A stretch of 39,885 nt of DNA from Candidatus Merdicola faecigallinarum (GCA_018714565.1 DVNH01000003.1:1-39885); one strand, 5' to 3'; shown: positions 6,264 through 14,575, counted from the first letter of the stretch. Notes: a model not told the origin generated them from the sequence alone. A program made the numbers and translations.

Positions 6264-9134
6264 TTATTTTTCACATTTTGTTTTTGTAATTTCTTTTTCT
6301 GAATTTTCTTTTATAAGAATTTCTCTTAACTCATTTTCAGCCTTTAACAAAGGCTTTAGATTTTCTGAAAATGGCTCTAAACCAAATTTATCTTGATAGA
6401 TTGCCCATACTGCAACAGTAGCATTAGTAGTTGGTAACTTTCTTTTTACAGTTTTTCTATCATTTTTAGGTGGTATATATAAATATTCTTCATCTGCAAG
6501 CATCTTTTGCAAACTAGCTTTTGAAACTGGAAACTTAACTCCTTGAGTCCTATAAAATCTCACAACTTCAGCATAAGCAATATCAGGTAATATGTAATAT
6601 TGCCCCTCGCTATCATCATAAAATCCTATTAGGTTTGGACATAATTTCGGATCACAAGGTATATTAAAATTCATAACTTGTGTTCTTCCAGTTGCACACA
6701 TTTCCTTAATAGCTTCCGCAAATAACTGAGTAGGTTTATTTACATCAATCTCTTCTTTTTGCATTTCTGCTAAATCTCCTAAAACTGCCATACATTCTTT
6801 TATCTGTTTCTCTTTCTGTTCTAGACTAATTACTCCTTTTTCATATAAGAAATCTAAGAATAGGGTAAAACCAATAGTAATCATATTTACTGCTTCTAAT
6901 GTTCTTCCATGTAATTCTCCTTGTACTTCTTTTTCTCTTAATTCATCTTGAATTTTTATAGCTTTTTGAATTATTGACTTTTCATTTTCAATAATCCAAA
7001 TAATATAGTTTTGCATAGCAAATGATAATTTTTCCGTGTTATCTTGTAGTACTTTTAATTTATGCAGGTCAATACTTGTTGGCTTAACATCTACTATTAT
7101 TGCTCTTGCCAGTCTACTTTCTGCTACATTAGGAAATGATTCTCCTGTCATAATACATAAGCCTCTAGGATAATAAGCTCCATTTAAATTTTTACCATCT
7201 CTACTCATTCTATCACGCCCTTGACGGTCACCATACATTCCTAACAATTTTTCAGCTGTTCCAACTTTTCCTGTTCCAACCGTTTCTGGGTTAAAATCGT
7301 CTATAACATTGCAAACATCTTTTAATATGTATGCTTTTTTCTCTAAACTATTTGCAGTATCACGAAAGCTACAAGGAAAATTATTTCTATTAAAATTACC
7401 ATAATGAGATAATGAAACCGCTACCAGAGAACTTTTTCGACTGCCTGTTTTTCCCTGTATCCATAATACATAATCTGCTAATAAACCATTTTCACTAAAT
7501 AAAGTAGTGAGTGGAGATAAATATATAGTGCCAAGAAGAGGAATAGTAATTTTATAATCTGCTACATCTAAAATTGAATAACTAGTTTTTAAAGCATCCT
7601 TTAAGTCAAATTCTTTTTCTGTAAAACAATACTGTTCTAACCTATCTAATGATAAATCTACATCAAGGTCTTTAATATCTCCTATTACTTTACCATGAGC
7701 TAAATAAACTAATTTGTTATTTATTCTAATGAAACCCGTATGAGCATATACTTTTTTGCATTCAATCTCGTCTTTACTAACTAATTGAACTGCATATCGA
7801 ATATTATCTTCTACTCTTATTATCGGTAATTTTACTGCTTGAATATTCCATTGCGGATTTGTAGAATAACTGACACTTTCTAATTCTTCTTTTGTAACTA
7901 TAATTTCTGGAAGTTCTTTTCTACTATCTAGTAAAATACCTTTCAAGTTATATGCTGTATTTTCATCTCTTCCATTATCATAAGTTATTTGTTTCGTTAT
8001 AACTGGCAAGAAATTTGCAATAGGAGTAGCAGTTTCCTTTACATTTCCCTGTTTATCATACTGGTAATCAATTTTACATAAATACCCCTCTTGAACTCCT
8101 ATTCCTTGATTTTTCATCTTTTCTATATATTTATTATAATCTCCATAGTCATATACAATACTGTATTTTGTTTTTTCAATTTCTATTTCTTTTTTAATAG
8201 CCTTATAGTAAATACCCGAGCATTCGCATAACTCCGTACCACCAAAGAACATAGTTTCTAACTGCGTAGGAGCTTCATCAATATTCAACCCTTGCAACTG
8301 TTCCTTTAAGAAAAAATAAATATTTTCTGCAATAGTTATATCTTTTATAGGTTCTTCCATGACATAAACTAGCCTCAACTTATTACATTCATCTGTATAT
8401 GAAAATGTTTTATATATAAATGTCGGAATTAAACCAATCTGGTTACAATATTCACTAGCTTTTTGTACAGTTACATGTCTAGGATTATTATATAAAATTT
8501 TTACATTCTTATTTTTTATTTTTACAGTATTATCTATATCAACCATAAATACTTGCTGTTGTTTCCAATTTTTTCTTGCCTCTCCAACTATACCTGCTGG
8601 AATACATGTATGACCTGATACAATATTGTCACATAAAGATTTTAACTCATAAGGTTTAACAACAAGTGATGGTATTCTATTTTTAATTTCTCCTATTTCT
8701 TTACCAGTTGGCTTCTTTGTAAAAGCTTTTGTATCTAACATTGTAAAAATACTTTCGGCTTTTTCTCCTTTTTCTAAAGCAATAATTTCTCTCTTTTTCT
8801 TTTCTAAATTTACTCTTAATTCTTTCTCTCCAACACTATCCTCTAATCCTTGAACATTGAAATCTTTTGCGATAATATTTATTGCTTCATAAATTTTTAC
8901 ATCTTTTAATTTTGCAACAAAAGTAATAATATCCCCTTTAAAATCTCCGCCCATATCAATAATAAAATCTTTATTTACTTTCAATGTAGCTCCTGAAATA
9001 GCTCCCTCTCTAAAAGGAGTCTCCCAATAAAATACTTTTCCTATTATGTTTTTTGGAACTCCCAAATAATGTTTTACAACTTCTGTTGCAGGTAATGATT
9101 TTTTTAATTTATCTGCATCAAAAAATATTTTCAT
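6264..9134 (-). CDS. Primase-helicase type replication protein (DUF927-like ATPase)
   Basis: The 956-residue protein has three parts. Residues about 15-80 (VVKHYLGVP...GGDFKGDIITFVAKL) follow the pattern of the CHC2 primase zinc-ribbon, but the zinc cysteines are absent. Residues about 150-330 contain FMVDIDN and a KLRLVYVM strand, consistent with a primase-like catalytic domain. The C-terminal half is a P-loop ATPase with WIQGKTGSRKSSL as Walker A near residue 560, IDDFNPE as Walker B near 611 and a conserved SRLARAIIVD arginine-finger-like segment near 680. This is the layout of DUF927-type helicases on phage satellites and integrative elements, which replicate the excised circle. An AGGAGG site precedes the ATG. 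It is the largest gene of the element. Confidence 0.75.
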   Translation of the reverse strand: MKIFFDADKLKKSLPATEVVKHYLGVPKNIIGKVFYWETPFREGAISGATLKVNKDFIIDMGGDFKGDIITFVAKLKDVKIYEAINIIAKDFNVQGLEDSVGEKELRVNLEKKKREIIALEKGEKAESIFTMLDTKAFTKKPTGKEIGEIKNRIPSLVVKPYELKSLCDNIVSGHTCIPAGIVGEARKNWKQQQVFMVDIDNTVKIKNKNVKILYNNPRHVTVQKASEYCNQIGLIPTFIYKTFSYTDECNKLRLVYVMEEPIKDITIAENIYFFLKEQLQGLNIDEAPTQLETMFFGGTELCECSGIYYKAIKKEIEIEKTKYSIVYDYGDYNKYIEKMKNQGIGVQEGYLCKIDYQYDKQGNVKETATPIANFLPVITKQITYDNGRDENTAYNLKGILLDSRKELPEIIVTKEELESVSYSTNPQWNIQAVKLPIIRVEDNIRYAVQLVSKDEIECKKVYAHTGFIRINNKLVYLAHGKVIGDIKDLDVDLSLDRLEQYCFTEKEFDLKDALKTSYSILDVADYKITIPLLGTIYLSPLTTLFSENGLLADYVLWIQGKTGSRKSSLVAVSLSHYGNFNRNNFPCSFRDTANSLEKKAYILKDVCNVIDDFNPETVGTGKVGTAEKLLGMYGDRQGRDRMSRDGKNLNGAYYPRGLCIMTGESFPNVAESRLARAIIVDVKPTSIDLHKLKVLQDNTEKLSFAMQNYIIWIIENEKSIIQKAIKIQDELREKEVQGELHGRTLEAVNMITIGFTLFLDFLYEKGVISLEQKEKQIKECMAVLGDLAEMQKEEIDVNKPTQLFAEAIKEMCATGRTQVMNFNIPCDPKLCPNLIGFYDDSEGQYYILPDIAYAEVVRFYRTQGVKFPVSKASLQKMLADEEYLYIPPKNDRKTVKRKLPTTNATVAVWAIYQDKFGLEPFSENLKPLLKAENELREILIKENSEKEITKTKCEK

Positions 9135-9236
9135 CTTTTTTCCTCCTATTTATCATCCACTGTACACTGTATGACTTATATTCATCTAAGCTTAAGATAG
9201 CTTAATTATAAAACGCAACAACTAAAAGAAAAATAG

Positions 9237-9265
9237 TTGCACTTATTTTATATTTATGGTATGCT
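9237..9265 (+). promoter_or_regulatory. Promoter of the zinc-ribbon protein gene
   Basis: TTGCAC (9237-9242) and TATGCT (9260-9265) are 17 bp apart. They place the transcript start after the ATG at 9256, which supports the downstream start at 9289. The palindromic TAAGCT/AGCTTA just upstream (about 9188-9205) could be an operator for this divergent gap. Confidence 0.55.
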
Positions 9266-9288
9266 ACATTGTATATAGGGGGAAAGAT

Positions 9289-10380
9289 ATGAAACCAAAT
9301 AAAAGTAATTTTCTTATGACATTCGATAGCTACAATGGTGGATTTGACAAAGAACAAACTACATATTTACCTGTTCTTATTGGGGATAAAGTAGTAAAAT
9401 ATGAAAATGAACTTGCTACATCGCTTTTGGATTTATTAAATAATTATGATAAGATACTAAAAACTTTAGACAAATATCTGAAAAAATGTATAGAACAAAA
9501 AACTAATGAATATTCTGAACTTATAAAAACATTTGGTAATTTAAAGAAAGAAATACTGAAACAAAGTAATAATTTATATATACTTATTTATTTTATTGAC
9601 ATACTTATTTTTGATATATTAGAAATACAAAATGGAAATCTTTATATAGAAGATGAAATATACTTATATTGTGCCAATTATATTTTTAGCTTGAAAGAAG
9701 AACTAGCCAACTCAAGAGACTTTGCACTTTCCACTTTTTTTAGAACATATAATATCACAGGTGAGCAGCTGCAATATACAGGAGATATGGAGAAAGATTT
9801 TTATGCTAGTGCTTATGAAACATTTACAGCAACCCAATTATCTTTACCTAGTGTTGATATAAAATTTGATAATGTAGAATATAATAGCAATTCAAAAGAA
9901 AAAATGGAGCCATATTCTTTTACTTATTCAATTTTTTCTATTGCTGATTTGGTAAATGTTACACTATATCATTTGAAAAAGAATGAAAGAGCAATCCTTT
10001 GTTGTGCTAATTGCAAAAAATATTTTGTTCCAACTGCTCATATCAATATTGTAGAAAAAGAAGATAGTGATAAGTTAGAAAAAAAGTTAATTAAAGAGAG
10101 AAACACTCGAGTGACTTGTAGTAATGATTGCTTAAATGCAAGGAGAAAAGAAAAAACTAAACAAAATTTATATGGTTATAAGAAAGAGAAGAAAAATTTA
10201 CGAGATAGTTTGCGAAATATGGATAAAAGACATAATACTCATTTATTAGAAGAATTTGATTTGAAATTCAATAAAAAAGAAACTGAATTATTAAATAAAT
10301 ATGGCAGCGATAACTTCGAAATAATAGAGGAAAAATTATTGCAATACATTTTAAGTATCAAAGATGATAGGAAAAAATAA
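9289..10380 (+). CDS. Element-borne zinc-ribbon protein (DUF6076-like)
   Basis: The track starts at 9256, but AGGGGGA stands 5-7 nt before the ATG at 9289 and the predicted promoter overlaps the upstream ATG, so I use 9289 (363 residues). The first 230 residues are mostly helical with no motif I know. Residues about 240-290 carry a CCANCKKYFVPTAH knuckle and, about 35 residues later, TCSNDCLNARRKEK. Together they form a C-x2-C...C-x3-C treble-clef or zinc-ribbon. This layout recalls DUF6076, whose function is unknown. The C-terminal 75 residues form a charged coiled coil. It is transcribed against the flow of the element, from its own promoter, as cargo and defence genes often are. A nucleic-acid-binding role is inferred from the zinc site. 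Confidence 0.65.
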   Translation: MKPNKSNFLMTFDSYNGGFDKEQTTYLPVLIGDKVVKYENELATSLLDLLNNYDKILKTLDKYLKKCIEQKTNEYSELIKTFGNLKKEILKQSNNLYILIYFIDILIFDILEIQNGNLYIEDEIYLYCANYIFSLKEELANSRDFALSTFFRTYNITGEQLQYTGDMEKDFYASAYETFTATQLSLPSVDIKFDNVEYNSNSKEKMEPYSFTYSIFSIADLVNVTLYHLKKNERAILCCANCKKYFVPTAHINIVEKEDSDKLEKKLIKERNTRVTCSNDCLNARRKEKTKQNLYGYKKEKKNLRDSLRNMDKRHNTHLLEEFDLKFNKKETELLNKYGSDNFEIIEEKLLQYILSIKDDRKK

Positions 10381-10473
10381 TGTATTTCCATATTTATTAA
10401 CGTCAAAATAGTTTATAAACTCTTTTTATAAGACTAAGCTATACCGTATATACTTAAATCTTAAAAAACAATC

Positions 10474-10540
10474 GAGTAGGAAAATTTAAATTTTCCTACT
10501 CACACCACCAGTACGTGCCGTTCGGGCATACGGCGGTTCA
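10474..10540 (-). ncRNA. 3' end of a group II intron (domain V/VI relic)
   Basis: On the minus strand GAACCGCCGTATGCCCG pairs with GGCACGTACTGGTGG to give the short domain V-like hairpin with a CGC triad and a CGAA-type loop (10503-10540). It is followed by GTGTGAG and a 28-nt perfect palindrome (10474-10501) in the place of domain VI. The order matches the 3' end of bacterial group II introns, after a maturase reading frame. No 5' half (domains I-III) is visible upstream, so this is a truncated copy. Confidence 0.65.
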
Positions 10541-10551
10541 ATTATTCAAAA

Positions 10552-10810
10552 TTAAATATGTGCTACCTTTTGATAGTAATCTGAAATACTTAAGCCTCGT
10601 TTAGTTAGTATTTCTTTTGATATTGCTCTCGTTACAATAGATTTGGTTACTACTTTTTGATAGCAATCTCTCCCAATATGCAACTTTTATGTGCAATCCA
10701 ATTTTCAACTCCAAGTTTCTTTAGTCCTCACAATCTTTTCTTAGCTACTTTCCACTGTTTCCATATTACTACTCTTATCCCACATAGCTCATTAGTTTGT
10801 CTTGTGATAC
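10552..10810 (-). pseudogene. C-terminal fragment of a group II intron reverse transcriptase/maturase
   Basis: Minus-strand reading gives VTRAISKEILTKRGLSISDYY and then a stop at 10552, the typical C-terminal box of intron-encoded proteins. Upstream, in a shifted frame, VVIWKQWKVAKKRL, a stop codon and GLKKLGVENW match the maturase domain. At least one frameshift and one internal stop separate these pieces, and the reverse transcriptase domain itself is gone. It lies directly before the domain V/VI relic, in the natural order. The fragment is inert and marks an old intron insertion within the element. Confidence 0.75.
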
Positions 10811-10815
10811 ATTCA

Positions 10816-10852
10816 TACAAAAATAGGCAAGCCTTTGGTTTATGACTTGCCT
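10816..10852 (-). terminator. Terminator of the 134-residue gene
   Basis: AGGCAAG/CTTGCCT arms (10825-10831 and 10846-10852) with a 14-nt loop are followed on the minus strand by a T-rich tract. It lies 24 nt after the stop of the coiled-coil gene. Confidence 0.65.
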
Positions 10853-10876
10853 TTGTATCTGAAACAATTATACATC

Positions 10877-11281
10877 TTATTTTTTGAATGCTTTTCTTAT
10901 TAGTTTCTTATATTCTATCTCATTTTGTATTTCTCTTTTTCTTTCTTCTGGCGAAAGTTCTTTTAATCTTTTCTTTTCCTTATAATCGTATTTGTTAAAA
11001 ACGTTTGTTATTTCTCCAGTCTGCCAAAATGGTTTTGCTTTTTCTGCCATTACTTTTGCATATTCTAATTCTTCGTCTATATAGTCCAGTATTTTATTTA
11101 TTTCTTTTACTGCTGTTTTTCTTACATACTGCTTATCACTGTATGCAACATATTTATCTATTTCTTCCATTGTTTCTATTAGTTTACTGACTCTGTTTAT
11201 TATCTTAAAAAGTCCTGAGTATTCGTAGCAACTTTGTTTTTTATCTTCTGTTAGTTCTCCTTCTCTTACTATCACTATCAT
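10877..11281 (-). CDS. Hypothetical coiled-coil protein
   Basis: This 134-residue protein is mostly alpha-helical and highly charged. Two long helices cover residues about 25-85 (KIINRVSKLIETMEEIDKYV and EINKILDYIDEELEYAKVMAEKA). A basic tail (KEKKRLKELSPEERKREIQ) follows. I recognise no family. The start is chosen by an AAAGGAG site 9 nt before the ATG. It follows the sortase gene across a 359-bp gap and is ended by its own terminator, so it is likely a separate unit. It may be a structural or regulatory accessory protein of the element. Confidence 0.6.
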   Translation of the reverse strand: MIVIVREGELTEDKKQSCYEYSGLFKIINRVSKLIETMEEIDKYVAYSDKQYVRKTAVKEINKILDYIDEELEYAKVMAEKAKPFWQTGEITNVFNKYDYKEKKRLKELSPEERKREIQNEIEYKKLIRKAFKK

Positions 11282-11640
11282 TTTTATTCTCTCCTTTGAA
11301 AATGGGTGTTATTCACGACTGGTTGTATCTGCTCGAAAAATCTTCATTTCTTTTTTATCCGTATCCAGTCATATTTAACAACTCCTTTTTTGTTTTCTCC
11401 TATAATATTAGTTTATCAATTAAGATTATTTATGTATTGAGAAGTGGGGAGAGGTGTTTTATTGCAGAAACTCTACATTTTGTTTTTGAGGTTTTTTCTT
11501 CCTTTAGGTATAGTAGTATTCGCTTTTTAATTATTAAACTATTCTGAACTATTCTGATACTCTTGACATTATCTCATGCTTGTATTTAGGCAAAGAAAAA
11601 GTCCAGCACTTGTTTTTTATGCTGAACTTCTTTATATTTT
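11282..11640. other. Non-coding gap between sortase and the coiled-coil gene
   Basis: Besides the sortase terminator, the gap has an exact tandem 10-mer AACTATTCTG (11537-11556). It also has two minus-strand ribosome-binding-site-like runs with only 5- and 12-codon reading frames. The 83-residue plus-strand ORF here has no ribosome binding site or family features. I see no real gene. Confidence 0.5.
11593..11629 (-). terminator. Sortase-module terminator
   Basis: Ten-bp arms (11599-11608 and 11620-11629), with one G-U pair on the minus transcript, are followed by TTTCTTT. The stem lies 12 nt beyond the sortase stop. Confidence 0.75.
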
Positions 11641-12414
11641 TTATTTCTTTTTTGCAACTACTGCAAATCTTCCATTCTCCCTTGAATATTCACAAGTAGA
11701 AAGAGTAAGCAACTGGTCGCCATAAGTTGCTGTTGTTTCAATATCATAAATACTTGCCTTTTTGCAATTTTCTATATATTCATTGTATTCTTCTTCCGTT
11801 TCTGCATTTACAAAATAATAATATCTAAATACATCTTTTTCATCTTTATAGTAAACCCTTGAATAAAAAACTGATATTATTTCATAAGTTGCATCTTCTA
11901 TTGTAGTTGTAAATCTAATAGTTTGGTGTTCTTTATAAAAACTTTCTTCACTATATTTGATTAAATCTTCAAACATAGTTCCCGAATTACTTCTATGCCC
12001 ATATATTAAATAATTTGTGCTAGGTTTGTTCAAGTCGAAGTCCTTATCAAGAAATAAACTACCTAAACTTGCTTTTTCTTTTTTATAATTATGAGTTAAA
12101 TAATAATCATTATTAGTAGTTTGACATACTGGATAAGATATATTTGTTCCCTCAATTTCTAAATAACCAATTATTTCCGAATTTTGCTTTTGCAATTCTT
12201 CTAGTTGTAGCATTCTTTCGCTTTTATTTTCAGTTGGTATAATCTCTTGTTCTATTTCTATATTTTCTAACACATTTTCATTTTCTTGTTTTTCTTTATT
12301 CAAATTATAAAAATACAATATTAAAGCAGTTATGCTAATTAAGAAAATGATAATAAATATATTTCTTACTATTTTTCTTTTACTCTGAGGCTTTGCATGT
12401 TTTGACCTTTTCAT
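11641..12414 (-). CDS. Class B sortase
   Basis: The 257-residue protein has a basic N-terminus and a single signal-anchor helix (residues about 15-37), then an extracellular sortase domain. The catalytic histidine is in IYGHRSN (about 139), the cysteine in LSTCEYS (about 240) and the arginine in ENGRFAV (about 248). The TLSTCEY context, the long segment between His and Cys, and the N-terminal helices point to class B. Sortases cleave a C-terminal sorting signal and join the protein to peptidoglycan or to another subunit. The gene lies 55 nt after a gene whose product carries a TPKTG signal, so that protein is the likely substrate. Both are cargo of the tRNA-Trp element. Confidence 0.92.
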   Translation of the reverse strand: MKRSKHAKPQSKRKIVRNIFIIIFLISITALILYFYNLNKEKQENENVLENIEIEQEIIPTENKSERMLQLEELQKQNSEIIGYLEIEGTNISYPVCQTTNNDYYLTHNYKKEKASLGSLFLDKDFDLNKPSTNYLIYGHRSNSGTMFEDLIKYSEESFYKEHQTIRFTTTIEDATYEIISVFYSRVYYKDEKDVFRYYYFVNAETEEEYNEYIENCKKASIYDIETTATYGDQLLTLSTCEYSRENGRFAVVAKKK

Positions 12415-12469
12415 TGATGTCGCTCCTTTAAAATAGGACTGGCTTTATATTTTACCAGTCCTTTTGATT

Positions 12470-13513
12470 TTAATGTTTTGCTTGTTTTCTTTTAATTGTT
12501 AATATTATTCCAGCAGCTGATATTATTACAACTGGTATTATGTAGTAAGTTAAATCTATTGTACCAGTTTTTGGTGTTTCGTCAAGTTCCTTTTCATCGT
12601 TGGTTGTTGTGCTAGAATTATTATCTTCAACAGTAGTATTATTATCAGTTGGAGTTGTTTGTTCATTGATTAAAGAAATCATAAATGGAGATAATTCGCT
12701 AACTGTAACAGTAACCGTTCCATTTGTTACAACTTCTCTAAAGTCCTCATAAGTTCCATCACTTTTTTTATGGCATACAAAGACATCTTTACCGTTATAT
12801 TTTTCTCCTACTGTAAAAGTAATTGTTAAGTTTCCTTTATATTCTCCACCTACCAAAGATATATCAAAAGAACCTAAACACTCATTATCACATTTAGTAT
12901 TGATGTATTGGATCATTTCTAAATATGTATCGTTTGTACTTTCTATTACATCTGCTTTTAAAGATAATTCTGTTTCAGCACCTGCCTCAACTGCTATTGA
13001 CATATTATCGCTTTCAACTTTATATGTTTTTCTTTCTCCAACAACTTTATATCCTAACCATTTTTCATAACTTTTCCCAGTTTCTTCAACATTAATTGTA
13101 AAATTGTAACTATTATTTTCTTCCGAAGGTTTGTTATAGTTTTCTGGTTCTGTAATAGCATATTCATAAATATACCATTCCATATCATATTGATTTCTAG
13201 TTTCTCCAGAATATGTAAAAGTTCCAAAATTATCAATATTAATTTCTTCTCCTACATAAGCATTAACAACTAATTCAAAATAACAATTAGTATAGTCATT
13301 GTATCCTGGAATAACAAGGTCTTGAAGACCATAATCTCCACCACCTCTAATACCTTCAACTTCCTCTCCAGCATTATTTTTTACTGTCCAAGCGACATAT
13401 ACTTCATCAGTTTCTGTAAGCGATTCGTCAGTTGCATTAACAATATTAGGCATAATTCCAATAACAACTGCAACTATAAGTAATAAAATACTTATTTTTA
13501 CACATTTTTTCAT
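12470..13513 (-). CDS. Secreted surface protein with TPKTG sorting signal
   Basis: A signal peptide (residues 1-27, cut near VNA-TDES) is followed by an extracellular region of about 285 residues rich in Asp, Glu, Asn and aromatic residues. Its beta-strand-like pattern suggests one or two Ig-like folds. A low-complexity Asn/Thr linker (TPTDNNTTVEDNNSSTTTND) leads to the sorting signal ETPKTG near residue 316. A hydrophobic span and a KRKQAKH tail follow. TPKTG differs from the classic LPxTG in its first residue. The sortase gene is next in the same direction. No known adhesin domain could be named; surface attachment or host contact is inference. An upstream gap of about 95 bp separates it from the small Cys protein gene. 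Confidence 0.88.
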   Translation of the reverse strand: MKKCVKISILLLIVAVVIGIMPNIVNATDESLTETDEVYVAWTVKNNAGEEVEGIRGGGDYGLQDLVIPGYNDYTNCYFELVVNAYVGEEINIDNFGTFTYSGETRNQYDMEWYIYEYAITEPENYNKPSEENNSYNFTINVEETGKSYEKWLGYKVVGERKTYKVESDNMSIAVEAGAETELSLKADVIESTNDTYLEMIQYINTKCDNECLGSFDISLVGGEYKGNLTITFTVGEKYNGKDVFVCHKKSDGTYEDFREVVTNGTVTVTVSELSPFMISLINEQTTPTDNNTTVEDNNSSTTTNDEKELDETPKTGTIDLTYYIIPVVIISAAGIILTIKRKQAKH

Positions 13514-13608
13514 TTTAAAACTACCTTTCCTTTCTACATTTTAATAAATCTATAATACAATAATCCTTTTATCTTTTGTTTTCCACCCCCTCTTGTTTTT
13601 AGAAAGTG

Positions 13609-13797
13609 TTACTGTTGTTTTATCTTCTGACTTGTTTTAATTGTTCTTTGCTGTATCTTTTTGCACCCCATAGGTAACCATGACATTTGGTGTTCAAACA
13701 GCCTATGTGTCCTCTTGGATCCTCGTATAATGCTCTGCCGACATCTCCAACAGAAAACTGGTTTTGTTTTTGCACTTTCTTCCACATTATTTGACAT
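13609..13797 (-). CDS. Small Cys-containing element protein
   Basis: The track begins with GTG at 13806, but that codon sits against the AGGAG site. The ATG at 13797 has 10-nt spacing, so I prefer it (62 residues). The sequence has a zinc-knuckle-like FCWRCRQ, then a basic RGSKRTHRLFEH segment and MSWLPMGCKK. It may bind zinc through CxxC, His and the later Cys. It is divergent from the XRE regulator, and three phased repeats lie between them, so it may be under that regulator. No family recognised; the opposite-strand 66-residue ORF is less likely because it has no good ribosome binding site. Confidence 0.55.
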   Translation of the reverse strand: MSNNVEESAKTKPVFCWRCRQSIIRGSKRTHRLFEHQMSWLPMGCKKIQQRTIKTSQKIKQQ

Positions 13798-13834
13798 TTT
13801 ATTCACGCTCCTATCATATCATATTCACTTTATT

Positions 13835-13887
13835 TTTTCAAGTGCCACTTACATATTTTAAAGTGTGATTTTATTCTTTTAAAGTGT
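13835..13887. promoter_or_regulatory. Three 21-bp-phased operator repeats in the divergent promoter
   Basis: TTTTCAAGTGC (13835), TTTTAAAGTGT (13856) and TTTTAAAGTGT (13877) start exactly 21 bp apart, two helical turns. CACTT half-sites in the opposite sense lie between them. They occupy the space before a TACAAT -10-like box (13897-13902) of the XRE gene. This is the expected layout for autoregulation by that protein. Confidence 0.65.
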
Positions 13888-13926
13888 CTTTGTTGGTACA
13901 ATTCTAGGGAAAGAGGTGCTTTTATT

Positions 13927-14274
13927 ATGGACGAAAAATTTTTAGAGTCTAATGTTCCTTATGCAGTTGGACAAAATATTAAACGTATTAGATTACTTAA
14001 AGGGCTTAGTCAAGAAAACCTTGCTAATGCTTTAGATAAATCTACAAACTTTATTTCCCTAGTGGAAAATGGGAAAACTGGTATCAGTATTCCAACTTTA
14101 ATTGGTTTCTGCAAAGAGTTGGGGGTAGATGCCAATACTATTTTATCTGGTATTGTTCCTGTACCAGAAACTAATGTAGATGCTTTTATTACTCAGTCAC
14201 TTAATCTGTTTGACGAGAAGGACAAGGCTATGGTTACTGACCTTATTACTTATATTGTTAATTCTAAAAATTAA
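13927..14274 (+). CDS. XRE-family transcriptional regulator
   Basis: The 115-residue protein has an HTH_XRE domain at residues about 14-70. QNIKRIRLLKGLSQENLANAL is helices 1-2, and the recognition segment is STNFISLVENGKT, followed by SIPTLIGFCKELGV. The C-terminal 40 residues (FDEKDKAMVTDLITYIVNS) are a dimerisation helix like those of ImmR/SinR-type regulators. An AGAGGTG site is 8 nt before the ATG. It is the only plus-strand regulator of the element and is divergent from the surface-protein module, with three phased repeats between. It likely represses itself and its divergent neighbour; such proteins often control element excision. Confidence 0.9.
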   Translation: MDEKFLESNVPYAVGQNIKRIRLLKGLSQENLANALDKSTNFISLVENGKTGISIPTLIGFCKELGVDANTILSGIVPVPETNVDAFITQSLNLFDEKDKAMVTDLITYIVNSKN

Positions 14275-14296
14275 ATGAAAGAGGAGATGTCCCAAC

Positions 14297-14575
14297 TTAT
14301 TCTTGGTCATCTCCTTTATCATTATTATATGTACTTTCTATGTATAATCTTACAGCAGTTGAAAAACCGTTGCAAAAATCTTCTTTACCTAAAATGCTAT
14401 TCATTTCATAGATTATATCTGTTAGGTGTTCTAATTCTGCTCGTTTATCTTCGCCAACTTCCTTTAAAAATTCTTCTTTTACCTTTTGTAACTCTTTATT
14501 TAGATTATTGTATTCTTTTGTTGGTTTACGCCCATTAGTTGTTTCATATAGTCTGCTCAAAATTTCTTTTTCCAT
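14297..14575 (-). CDS. DUF6809-like small helical protein
   Basis: The track starts at a GTG (14584) lying against the AGGAG site; the ATG at 14575 has normal spacing, giving 92 residues. The protein is all-helical: a first part EKEILSRLYETTNGRKPTKEY, a middle LNKELQKVKEEFLKEV and an end with FCNGFSTAVRLYIEST. This matches the small DUF6809-type proteins seen on Clostridia integrative elements, whose function is unknown. It is convergent with the XRE gene, 22 bp apart. It is the rightmost gene of the element, before the tRNA-Trp promoter. Confidence 0.7.
   Translation of the reverse strand: MEKEILSRLYETTNGRKPTKEYNNLNKELQKVKEEFLKEVGEDKRAELEHLTDIIYEMNSILGKEDFCNGFSTAVRLYIESTYNNDKGDDQE

Noticed and set aside
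10657-10845. 62-residue plus-strand ORF
   Set aside because: It is antisense to the maturase relic and has no ribosome binding site.
11296-11547. 83-residue plus-strand ORF
   Set aside because: No ribosome binding site and no recognisable features; it lies in an intergenic stretch with minus-strand leader-like motifs.
11537-11556. Tandem 10-mer AACTATTCTG as an iteron array
   Set aside because: Only two copies are present and no replication initiator gene is adjacent.
13661-13861. 66-residue plus-strand ORF opposite the small Cys protein
   Set aside because: No ribosome binding site at its ATG, and its end runs into the phased operator repeats.
14275-14538. 87-residue plus-strand ORF after the XRE gene
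   Set aside because: It is a shadow of the DUF6809-like gene on the minus strand; it is Leu/Tyr-rich without family features.
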